From the NCBI GenBank assembly GCA_003131315.1, contig PKUV01000140.1, forward strand, positions 1-64,000: a stretch of DNA of 64,000 nucleotides. The letters are read 5' to 3'. Source of the stretch: Acidobacteriaceae bacterium. GTDB lineage: Bacteria; Acidobacteriota; Terriglobia; Terriglobales; Acidobacteriaceae. How positions within the stretch are numbered: position 1 is the stretch's first letter; each line of letters opens with the position of its first letter. The notes below the pieces were generated by a model. It saw nothing but the letters and a program-made list of their open reading frames with translations. It made no database searches and had not been told where the DNA came from. Below are positions 58,296 through 64,000 of this stretch, piece by piece. The translations under genes were made by a program, and so were the position numbers.

Positions 58296-59249
58296 TTGCC
58301 GGGGGTGCGGGAGGCCGTCTTCAGCAGTACTGGGTTTCGAATACGGGCTGCCCAGGGCCAAGCGGCGGACCATGGGTTCGCCGGCTTTGCCAAGCGCGCT
58401 GCTGCGACTTTATTCTTCACGCTTTTTCCCGCCGATTGCCGTATCTGTGGTTTCCCACTGGTCAGAGTTTCCCGACTTCCCGTTTGTGAAACCTGTTTGA
58501 TCGCGCTGCGACCGCTGAAGGGGTCGTACTGCTCCGTTTGTGGAGAAGCGCTGCACTTCCCAGCCTGCATTGATCGCTTAGAGGCGGATCGCGGAGATGC
58601 GGATCGCGGAGAGCCGCGGTGCCTGCTGTGTCAGCGCGTGGATCCGCCGTTCGAGCGAGCGGTTGCTTATGGGCGCTATGACGGTGGGTTGCGCGACCTG
58701 ATCCATGTGCTCAAGTTCCAGCAGGTTCGTCCCGCGGCGGCAGTTCTGGGGCGCATGCTGGCAGAGACGATTGCCAACCTGGAACAGGCGATGCCCGTTG
58801 GGACGATCGCGGTGGTCCCTGTTCCCCTGCATACGCGCAAGCAAGCGCAGCGCGGATTCAATCAGGCGGAGATGATTGCGCGGGGCGCGCTGAAGCAACT
58901 GTCGCGTCCGAAAAGATTTGATCTGTGCACGGGAATCCTGGTGCGCCGCCGCGAGACCGGAAGCCAGATTGGCCTGACTCGTCATCAACGGCGCGAGAAC
59001 ATGCGTGGCGCTTTTGCGGTGAGCGATCCAACGCGAATATTGAACCGCGACATCTTGTTGGTGGATGACGTCTTCACTACGGGGGCTACGGTCTCGGAGT
59101 GCGCGCGGGTCCTTCTCCGCGCAGGAGCAGCGCGGGTGTGGGTGGCGACAGTAGCGCGCGCGTTGCAAGTTTCCGATGTCATCGCCTTGCCGGAGGATGT
59201 GCCGGAGGAAGGGAGTGAAGATCGCCTGGGCATGGCGGCTCACGGGTAG
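58296..59249 (+). CDS. comF: ComF family phosphoribosyltransferase-like protein
   Basis: About 317 residues. The N-terminal zinc-finger region has CRICG, CETC, CSVCG and CLLC pairs (residues about 48-115). The PRTase domain follows with [20 protein letters not shown] and the PRPP motif [20 protein letters not shown]. ComF supports natural transformation by handling incoming single-stranded DNA. Between the finger Cys pairs lies a 15-nt tandem duplication ([10 protein letters not shown]). The start is uncertain: TTG 58296 or GTG 58305, since no ATG is available upstream of the fingers. The HNH gene starts 5 nt after the stop. Confidence 0.9.
   Translation: MPGVREAVFSSTGFRIRAAQGQAADHGFAGFAKRAAATLFFTLFPADCRICGFPLVRVSRLPVCETCLIALRPLKGSYCSVCGEALHFPACIDRLEADRGDADRGEPRCLLCQRVDPPFERAVAYGRYDGGLRDLIHVLKFQQVRPAAAVLGRMLAETIANLEQAMPVGTIAVVPVPLHTRKQAQRGFNQAEMIARGALKQLSRPKRFDLCTGILVRRRETGSQIGLTRHQRRENMRGAFAVSDPTRILNRDILLVDDVFTTGATVSECARVLLRAGAARVWVATVARALQVSDVIALPEDVPEEGSEDRLGMAAHG
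58584..58613 (+). repeat. In-frame 15-nt duplication in comF
   Basis: GCGGATCGCGGAGAT followed by GCGGATCGCGGAGAG, one mismatch, inside the zinc-finger region. Confidence 0.85.
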
Positions 59250-59254
59250 AAATC

Positions 59255-59863
59255 ATGTCGTTGCGATTGCACAATTTCGGTGGAAGCATACGATCGCACC
59301 TCCCGGCCGCGATGCTTGGCTCCGGCATGCATTCCGAAGGGGATGGCTACGCGCTGCACCAGCCCGTGCTGGTGTTGAACGCCTCCTACGAGCCGATCAA
59401 CGTCTGTGCCGCGCGCCGCGCGATCGTGCTGGTGCTGAAGGGCGTCGCCATGACCGAAGAAGAAAACGGACACTTCCTGCACGCCGCCCGCGTTGCCATC
59501 CGCGTGCCCTCGGTGATCCGGTTGCTGGAGTATCGCCGGATTCCGCACCAATCGCGGGCGCTGTCGCGGAAAAACATCCTGCTGCGTGACCGCAATACCT
59601 GCCAGTATTGCAGCACCACGCTTCCATCCGGCGAACTTACGCTGGACCACGTGATTCCGCGGTCGCGCGGCGGCCTCTCCACCTGGGAGAACCTCGTCGC
59701 CTGCTGCCATTCCTGCAACCGCCGCAAAGGCAACCAGCTTCCTCATGAAGCCAACATGAAGCCCACGCGCGAACCCCGCTCCTTCAATCTCCACACCAGT
59801 CGCCACATCATGCGCCTGATGGGGCACTCGGATGATAAGTGGAGAAAGTATCTGTTTTACTAA
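59255..59863 (+). CDS. HNH endonuclease
   Basis: A 202-residue HNH nuclease. The zinc-bound HNH core is [20 protein letters not shown], then [27 protein letters not shown]. Upstream [20 protein letters not shown] is the N-terminal domain typical of this widespread stand-alone HNH family. The TAG of comF and this ATG are 5 nt apart, so they are co-transcribed. A DNA-processing role linked to ComF uptake is possible but not shown. It is not adjacent to restriction or phage genes. Confidence 0.9.
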   Translation: MSLRLHNFGGSIRSHLPAAMLGSGMHSEGDGYALHQPVLVLNASYEPINVCAARRAIVLVLKGVAMTEEENGHFLHAARVAIRVPSVIRLLEYRRIPHQSRALSRKNILLRDRNTCQYCSTTLPSGELTLDHVIPRSRGGLSTWENLVACCHSCNRRKGNQLPHEANMKPTREPRSFNLHTSRHIMRLMGHSDDKWRKYLFY

Positions 59864-59908
59864 GGTTTCAGAGTTTCAAAGAACGACGGGCTCCGAAGTG
59901 GAAATTGC

Positions 59909-60018
59909 GGGTGCCCCACTCATCGCGTTCTTTGCGATGAGTGGGATTCGGCCGCGAGCCTCGACGGTATCGCGAAATTCCCACTCATTCGCACAGAACG
60001 CGAATGAGTGGGGCACCC
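59909..60018. repeat. Double-hairpin palindrome (CCCACTCATTCGC family)
   Basis: Two hairpins lie in tandem: CCCACTCATCGC/GCGATGAGTGGG (12-bp arms, 59915-59945) and CCCACTCATTCGC/GCGAATGAGTGGG (13-bp arms, 59980-60012). The 110 bp as a whole is also palindromic (GGGTGCCCCACTC against GAGTGGGGCACCC), and the loops GTTCTTT and ACAGAAC are partly complementary. It lies between convergent HNH and secreted-protein genes. Confidence 0.9.
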
Positions 60019-60054
60019 AGCCAATTATCTTGACCGGAACTCTGAACCTGGCTT

Positions 60055-60930
60055 CTACTGCGGCTTTGGCGGCTCAGTCGGTTTCTGCTCTCCCGCTTTC
60101 GGCTCGGCCTTCTTAACTTCCTGGCCTTCGTAAGTGATCTTCGATTTTGATCCGAAGCGTTTGTAGTTCGTGTACTTGATGATCTCGCGGATCTTGATGT
60201 CCCCCATGGAGAACTTGAGGGTGTCCTCGGCGCGCGTGTAGGTGGGGAACCAGTACTGGCCGTCAATCTGTTCGCGCCAGGTGGTGAACTTGGGGAACAG
60301 ATTCTCGTTGCCCTTTTTCTTCCGGATGTCGGGTACGGTCTTGCCGTAAGTTTCCACGATCTGAAAATCGCGGTTGTCCACCCAGATTCGCCCCTGGAAA
60401 TAGCGCTTCTTGCCGCTGATCTGCTTGGGGGCAATATCGAAGACATAGGTGCTCAGTTCGTCCTGTTTTTGCTGGCCGACGTACAGGATGTCGTATTCCC
60501 CGATTTCATCCGAGGTCAGAACGAACGGGAGGCGGTTCTCGATGTCGTCAAAATCTTCCTCGGTCATCATGAGGCGCTGCAGTGTCGGCTGCGGCGCAAA
60601 GACCACGTTCTTGATCTTGCGTCCCTTGTCGTCGAAGGTCACGTCGAACACTTGCTGGTAGTAGCCGTCCGGGGTGTCGCCGTCGAGCGTCATGACCTTG
60701 ACGTCCTGCCGGTAGGTGTACTGATCGCGCGCCTCCTTGAACTCTTTCTCCTTGATGGAGAAGCGCTTGATGATTTCCTCGACCGTGGTCCCCTTGGGCT
60801 CGGATTTGTCGAGGGGGCCCTCCTGTGCGCGTGCAGCCTGAGGCATGATTAGCAACAGGACGCTAAACACTGCGGCCAGAGAAAGAAGCAAGGGGAACAT
60901 CAACCGCGCAGGTCGGGATCGGAATCTCAT
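60055..60930 (-). CDS. Secreted outer-membrane lipoprotein-sorting-like protein
   Basis: About 291 residues. The signal peptide is LLSLAAVFSVLLLIMPQAARAQ. The mature part resembles LolA/LolB-type or MucB-like beta folds: ARDQYTYRQDVKVMTLDGDT, KRYFQGRIWVDNRDFQIVET and DGQYWFPTYTRAEDTLKFSM, the last two being the usual concave-sheet strands. The C-terminus is Lys/Pro-rich. It probably binds a lipid or lipoprotein in the periplasm; ligand unknown. The start at MRFRSRPARL (60930) is preferred; TAGAATAA about 15 nt upstream could be a -10 element. Confidence 0.8.
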   Translation of the reverse strand: MRFRSRPARLMFPLLLSLAAVFSVLLLIMPQAARAQEGPLDKSEPKGTTVEEIIKRFSIKEKEFKEARDQYTYRQDVKVMTLDGDTPDGYYQQVFDVTFDDKGRKIKNVVFAPQPTLQRLMMTEEDFDDIENRLPFVLTSDEIGEYDILYVGQQKQDELSTYVFDIAPKQISGKKRYFQGRIWVDNRDFQIVETYGKTVPDIRKKKGNENLFPKFTTWREQIDGQYWFPTYTRAEDTLKFSMGDIKIREIIKYTNYKRFGSKSKITYEGQEVKKAEPKAGEQKPTEPPKPQ

Positions 60931-60978
60931 AAACCTTATTCTAACGAAAAGGGAGCACAAGAAAAGTTAACGGCAGCC

Positions 60979-61025
60979 TCCACCCCCAAGGGCCGCCGTG
61001 CAAACGGTCCTTCGGAGGGGGTGGA
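60979..61025 (-). terminator. Hairpin downstream of the SDR gene
   Basis: TCCACCCCC pairs with GGGGGTGGA (9-bp perfect), extended by AAGG/CCTT inside, with a further small inverted core (CCGTGCAAACGG). It lies about 58 nt past the SDR stop on the minus strand. A T-rich stretch follows (AACTTTTCTTG), so a terminator is plausible but not certain. Confidence 0.5.
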
Positions 61026-61082
61026 AGACTGCAGTTCTGCCTATTTCATTGGATGCTTCGGGCGACTGCAGGTTAGACGAAT

Positions 61083-61886
61083 TTACCTTTCTTTACCTTC
61101 GCGCGAATTCCGCATTGCCTTTGCCATTGCCCACTCGACCAATCCCGGAAACAACTGGTACAGCTTTATGACTGGAATCATGGTCCAGGGTACGACGACC
61201 TCACGCTTTCTTTTGCGATATCCGCGATAGGCCGCTTGCGCCACTCGCTCAGTCGTGACGCCGCGCACGGATTGCGGGCGGACGGTGCCCTGGCGATTGG
61301 CGACGAAGTGCTCGCCGAATTCGGTGCGCACGTAGCCGGGACAGACGGTAAGCACGTTGATGTTGTCGCGCTTCAACTCAAGCCGGGCGCCTTTCCCGAT
61401 AGCGTTTATGGCAAATTTGCTGGCACAGTACACAGCCATAAACGGCACCGGAATGTGTCCGGCAACGCTCGATATGTTGATGATGGTTCCGCCGCCTTCT
61501 TCGCGCATGGCGGGCACCACCGCCTGCATGCAGGCGATGGTGCCGAAGAAATTGGTTTCGAACAATTCGCGGCATGTGGGCGCTTCCATATCGGCGACCG
61601 AGTCGCGAATGCCCACGCCCGCGTTATTGACCCACACATCCACGCGATCAAAGTGGTGCAGCGTGAGGGCAAGCGCGCGGTCGACATCTTCGCGATTGCG
61701 AACATCGCAGGCCATGGCGAGCGTGCGGTCGGTGTGGCCGACCCGGTGGCGGGCTGCCTCGGCGCGACTGGCATCGCGCGAAAGCAACACCACGCTGGCC
61801 CCTTCGTCGGCAAAAACTTTGGCAATCGCTTCCCCAATTCCCATGGAAGCCCCGGTCACAACCACGACTTTCCCGTCCATCTCCAT
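61083..61886 (-). CDS. Short-chain dehydrogenase/reductase (SDR)
   Basis: A 267-residue classical SDR. The cofactor motif is VVVVTGASMGIGEAIA, followed by NNAG (WVNNAGVG), the catalytic Ser (INISSVAG) and YCASKFAINAIG (YxxxK). The C-terminal about 50 residues (KRKREVVVPWTMIPVIKLYQ) are basic and hydrophobic and may associate with membrane. The end of the first strands (LLSRDASRAEAARHRVG) suggests NADP. Substrate unknown. It is divergent from the Lon-N gene, with heptad palindrome A4 between them. Confidence 0.93.
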   Translation of the reverse strand: MEMDGKVVVVTGASMGIGEAIAKVFADEGASVVLLSRDASRAEAARHRVGHTDRTLAMACDVRNREDVDRALALTLHHFDRVDVWVNNAGVGIRDSVADMEAPTCRELFETNFFGTIACMQAVVPAMREEGGGTIINISSVAGHIPVPFMAVYCASKFAINAIGKGARLELKRDNINVLTVCPGYVRTEFGEHFVANRQGTVRPQSVRGVTTERVAQAAYRGYRKRKREVVVPWTMIPVIKLYQLFPGLVEWAMAKAMRNSREGKER

Positions 61887-61933
61887 GGCGTCTCTTGTAT
61901 CGCCTGCGGGGCGGGCAAGTCAATTCATATCAA

Positions 61934-62013
61934 GTTCTCAGTTCCCGGTTCTCAGCTCTCAGAAAAACCCAACAACCATTCAGTTCCCACTGAGAACTGG
62001 GAACTGAGAACTT
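61934..62013. repeat. Heptad palindrome A4 in a divergent gap
   Basis: Left arm: GTTCTCAG, TTCCCGG, TTCTCAG, CTCTCAG. The right arm reads back as GTTCTCAG, TTCCCAG, TTCTCAG. It lies between the start codons of the SDR and Lon-N genes, so here it cannot act as a 3' element. Confidence 0.8.
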
Positions 62014-62048
62014 CTTATAGCGTAAAATCGTCTGCAATTGGAGGCGGC

Positions 62049-62633
62049 GTGAATTCGCTGTTGCCCATCTTTCCGCTCGAACTGGTGCTGCTGCCGGGCG
62101 TTCCCCTGCCGCTGCACATCTTCGAGCCGCGCTATAAGGAGATGATCGCGGAATGCCTGGAACAGAAGAAGCCGTTCGGTGTGGTGCGGGCGTCTTCCGA
62201 TGGAGTCGCCGACATCGGCTGCACGGCCGAGATCATGTCGGTCACCAAGAAATACGACGATGGGCGCATGGACATCCTGACGCGTGGGGTCGAGCGGTTT
62301 GAGGTGATCCAGGTCAACGAAGATCGACCGTTTTTGCAGGCCGAGATTTCGGTGGTTGAAGACGAACCCGGCAAGCCGGCAGCCCAGATGGTGACGCAGG
62401 CAGTGCGGTTGCACGCAGAGATCGCGAAACTAGCCGGGGCAGAGCCCTCCGGACCCGACGATCATGCCGGCAATCTTTCCTTCTTACTCGCAGGATCGCT
62501 TCCGCTCGACCTCGACTTCAAGCAGAACCTGCTCTCGACTCTGTCGGAAGCAAAACGTCTGGAGGCGGTGGTCGGCTATCTCGAGGCCATTCTGCCTGGT
62601 CTGCGGCGGGCGGCGAAGGCGCGGTGGAACTAG
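62049..62633 (+). CDS. LON substrate-binding domain protein (Lon N-terminal-like)
   Basis: 194 residues forming a stand-alone Lon N-terminal (PUA-like) domain: LPIFPLELVLLPGVPLPLHI, FEPRYKEMIAECLEQKKPFG, GTRGVERFEV-type sequence as LTRGVERFEVIQVN, and a helical C-terminus. There is no AAA+ or protease part, so it is not a Lon protease. Such proteins are common and may bind peptides or act as adaptors. GTG 62049 has GGAGG 5-6 nt upstream; the 465-residue ORF of the track starts far upstream over the divergent SDR gene. Confidence 0.9.
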   Translation: MNSLLPIFPLELVLLPGVPLPLHIFEPRYKEMIAECLEQKKPFGVVRASSDGVADIGCTAEIMSVTKKYDDGRMDILTRGVERFEVIQVNEDRPFLQAEISVVEDEPGKPAAQMVTQAVRLHAEIAKLAGAEPSGPDDHAGNLSFLLAGSLPLDLDFKQNLLSTLSEAKRLEAVVGYLEAILPGLRRAAKARWN

Positions 62634-62639
62634 CTCTTA

Positions 62640-62712
62640 GCTCTCCGCTGTCAGTTTTCAGTTAAATCAGTTTTTACTGACAACTGATAACTGACGGCTG
62701 AAAGCTGACAGC
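62640..62712. repeat. Heptad palindrome F1
   Basis: The left arm is CTGTCAG-TTTTCAG-TTAAATCAG. The right arm reads back as CTGTCAG-CTTTCAG-CCGTCAG-TTATCAG-TTGTCAG. It uses more varied triplets than A or B but the same TCAG ending. It lies 6 nt after the Lon-N stop and upstream of the AAA+ gene. Confidence 0.8.
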
Positions 62713-62765
62713 GTTCCTCGGCGGTATAATCCGCGTAAGGCCGTTTCCTTTTGGGGGTTCCCACC

Positions 62766-64000
62766 ATGAGTGTTGCCCGGACTCTCGGCGAGTTGCGCCG
62801 AAGTCCTTTCACCGAACAGCGTCTCGGTTCGCGGCGGGTAAAGGATGAGCTGCGCGAGAACCTGATGTCGCGGCTGCGCGAGGGCAGTTCGATATTTCCA
62901 GGCATCATTGGGTACGACGACACGGTGGTGCCTCAGATCGTGAACGCGATCCTCTCGCGGCACAATTTTATTCTCCTCGGGTTGCGGGGACAGGCGAAGA
63001 GCCGAATTCTAAGGGCGCTGACGGCGCTACTTGATCCGCAGATGCCTTACGTCGCGGGTTGCGAGATTCACGATAACCCCTATGCTCCGATCTGCCGCCG
63101 GTGCCGCGAGCTGGTTGCGAAAGAAGGAGACGCCACGCCAATTGCCTGGCTCACGCCCGAGCACCGCTACGTGGAGAAGCTGGCCACGCCGGATGTCACG
63201 ATCGCGGACCTGATCGGCGATATCGATCCGATCAAGGCGGCGCGTGGCGGGCACGAACTATCGAGCGAGTTCACCGTGCATTATGGGTTGCTGCCCCGCG
63301 CTAATCGCGGAATTTTTGCGATTAACGAGTTGCCGGATCTGGCGGGCAAGATTCAAGTCGGACTCTTCAACATCATGCAGGAAGGCGACGTGCAGATTAA
63401 GGGCTATCCGATCCGGCTGCCGCTGGATGTCGCGATTGTGTTCAGCGCGAACCCCGAGGACTACACCGCGCGCGGCAAGATCATTACGCCGCTGAAGGAT
63501 CGCATCGGGTCCGAGATTCGCACCCACTATCCGGCGACGGTGGAAGAAGGGATCGCGATTACCGCACAGGAAGCCTGGCTCGATCGCGAGAACGATCGCG
63601 AGAATGACCGCGACGGCTCACGGCTGCACGTTCCGAAGTATGTGCGGGAAGCGATCGAGCGGATCGCTTTCGTGGCGCGTGACGACAAGAAGATCGACAA
63701 GCGGTCGGGCGTGAGCCAGCGGCTGCCGATCTCGGCGATCGAGAACGTGGTTTCGAATGCCGAGCGGCGCGCGCTGACGCATCGGGAGAAACTTATCGTG
63801 CCGCGGATCAGCGACATCTACGCGGCGCTGCCGGCGATCACGGGCAAGCTGGAACTGGAGTACGAAGGCGAGATGAAGGGCGCGGACTATGTGAGCCGCG
63901 AGTTGATCCGCACGGCGATTGCGAAGACGTTTGATACTTATCTTCATGGCGTCAACATGAATCAGGTGGTGCAGTGGTTCGATCTGGGCGGCGAGATTCA
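62766..64000 (+). CDS. MoxR/Mg-chelatase-type AAA+ ATPase (partial, runs off the window)
   Basis: At least 411 residues; the gene continues past 64000 and so is missing from the ORF track. Walker A is GLRGQAKSR. The Walker B region reads [11 protein letters not shown], with Asn where Asp is usual before the Glu. Sensor 1 is [10 protein letters not shown] and an arginine-finger-like LKDRIGSEI follows. A Cys pair ([19 protein letters not shown]) between the Walker motifs could bind zinc. It resembles the magnesium chelatase subunit I/MoxR branch, whose members act as chaperones with VWA partners. ATG 62766 follows [25 protein letters not shown] comes from a 12-nt repeat. Confidence 0.9.
   Translation, partial: MSVARTLGELRRSPFTEQRLGSRRVKDELRENLMSRLREGSSIFPGIIGYDDTVVPQIVNAILSRHNFILLGLRGQAKSRILRALTALLDPQMPYVAGCEIHDNPYAPICRRCRELVAKEGDATPIAWLTPEHRYVEKLATPDVTIADLIGDIDPIKAARGGHELSSEFTVHYGLLPRANRGIFAINELPDLAGKIQVGLFNIMQEGDVQIKGYPIRLPLDVAIVFSANPEDYTARGKIITPLKDRIGSEIRTHYPATVEEGIAITAQEAWLDRENDRENDRDGSRLHVPKYVREAIERIAFVARDDKKIDKRSGVSQRLPISAIENVVSNAERRALTHREKLIVPRISDIYAALPAITGKLELEYEGEMKGADYVSRELIRTAIAKTFDTYLHGVNMNQVVQWFDLGGEI
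63582..63617 (+). repeat. In-frame 12-nt tandem repeat in the AAA+ gene
   Basis: GATCGCGAGAAC, GATCGCGAGAAT and GACCGCGACGGC, coding for [12 protein letters not shown]. Confidence 0.85.

Noticed and set aside
61236-62048. N-terminal extension of the Lon-N ORF
   Set aside because: It runs antisense through the SDR gene and palindrome A4. GTG 62049 with GGAGG is the better start.
1-64000. tRNA or rRNA genes
   Set aside because: No cloverleaf with a GTTCGA-type T-arm or conserved rRNA segment was noticed in the gaps; a covariance search was not possible.
1-64000. Prophage, transposase or toxin-antitoxin locus
   Set aside because: No integrase, transposase, capsid, toxin or antitoxin family was recognised. 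The HNH gene is a stand-alone type with no phage neighbours.

Overview
The window is GC-rich, densely coded on both strands and free of rRNA, recognisable tRNA, prophage, CRISPR or transposase genes. Gene content points to a chromosomal segment of an acidobacterium, probably class Terriglobia (Koribacter-like). The pointers are the 1,093-residue secreted BNR/Asp-box protein, the paired DUF507 proteins, the PilZ-TonB fusion, the long-form HPF, a periplasmic LptC/LptA fusion followed by lptB-rpoN-hpf, and intergenic palindromes of several families. The taxonomic call is inference; no marker rRNA is present.

Layout. 0-7 kb: a peroxiredoxin-like protein, ffh, a flavin reductase, a histone-deacetylase-fold protein and polA. 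7.4-8.3 kb: a PilZ-TonB fusion. 8.3-10.9 kb: rfbB-rfbA-rfbC for dTDP-L-rhamnose. 11-12.4 kb: ahpC and ahpD, separated by two inserted palindromic elements. 12.8-22.5 kb: one leftward exopolysaccharide operon of Wza-type export protein, Wzz/GumC-type co-polymerase, a degenerate CpsD-like ATPase, a priming glycosyl-phosphotransferase, a Wzy/ligase, a GT4 and a tandem double GT4. 22.8-25 kb, rightward: an atypical LuxR-type regulator, a small membrane protein and rfbD, so rhamnose genes bracket the polysaccharide operon. 25.2-33.7 kb: BNR protein, ilvC, ilvD, sppA. 33.8-41.3 kb: two DUF507 genes, recJ, an RDD protein, and a GT4/PHP pair. 41.6-47.6 kb: lptCA-lptB-rpoN-hpf. 47.7-64 kb: EAL-HDOD protein, receiver-like protein, trxB, an AlkD-like gene, a POT transporter, yggU, yggS, an OPT transporter, a small zinc ribbon, comF, HNH nuclease, a secreted protein, an SDR, a Lon-N domain protein, and an AAA+ ATPase cut by the window end (absent from the ORF track).

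How the genes fit together. RfbA/B/C/D would make dTDP-rhamnose for the glycosyltransferases. The initiating transferase, Wzy, Wzz and Wza products would assemble and export the polymer. The divergent regulator is a candidate controller. LptCA/LptB serve LPS transport, and RpoN/HPF follow in the order known from proteobacteria. IlvC and IlvD are consecutive steps of branched-chain amino-acid synthesis.

The most unusual signal lies between the genes. At least eleven intergenic elements have arms built from 7-nt words that end in the constant tetranucleotide TCAG (or CCAG, TTAG, GCAG) behind an element-specific triplet, usually folded back as long hairpins and often starting within 0-4 nt of a stop codon. 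A second family uses 9-nt words around CACAG and supplies the TAA stop codon of two genes. Coding regions in turn carry many in-frame 15-nt (or 12-nt) micro-tandem repeats, and two genes place their start codon inside 14-nt tandem repeats. These patterns were read by eye and no search was run.
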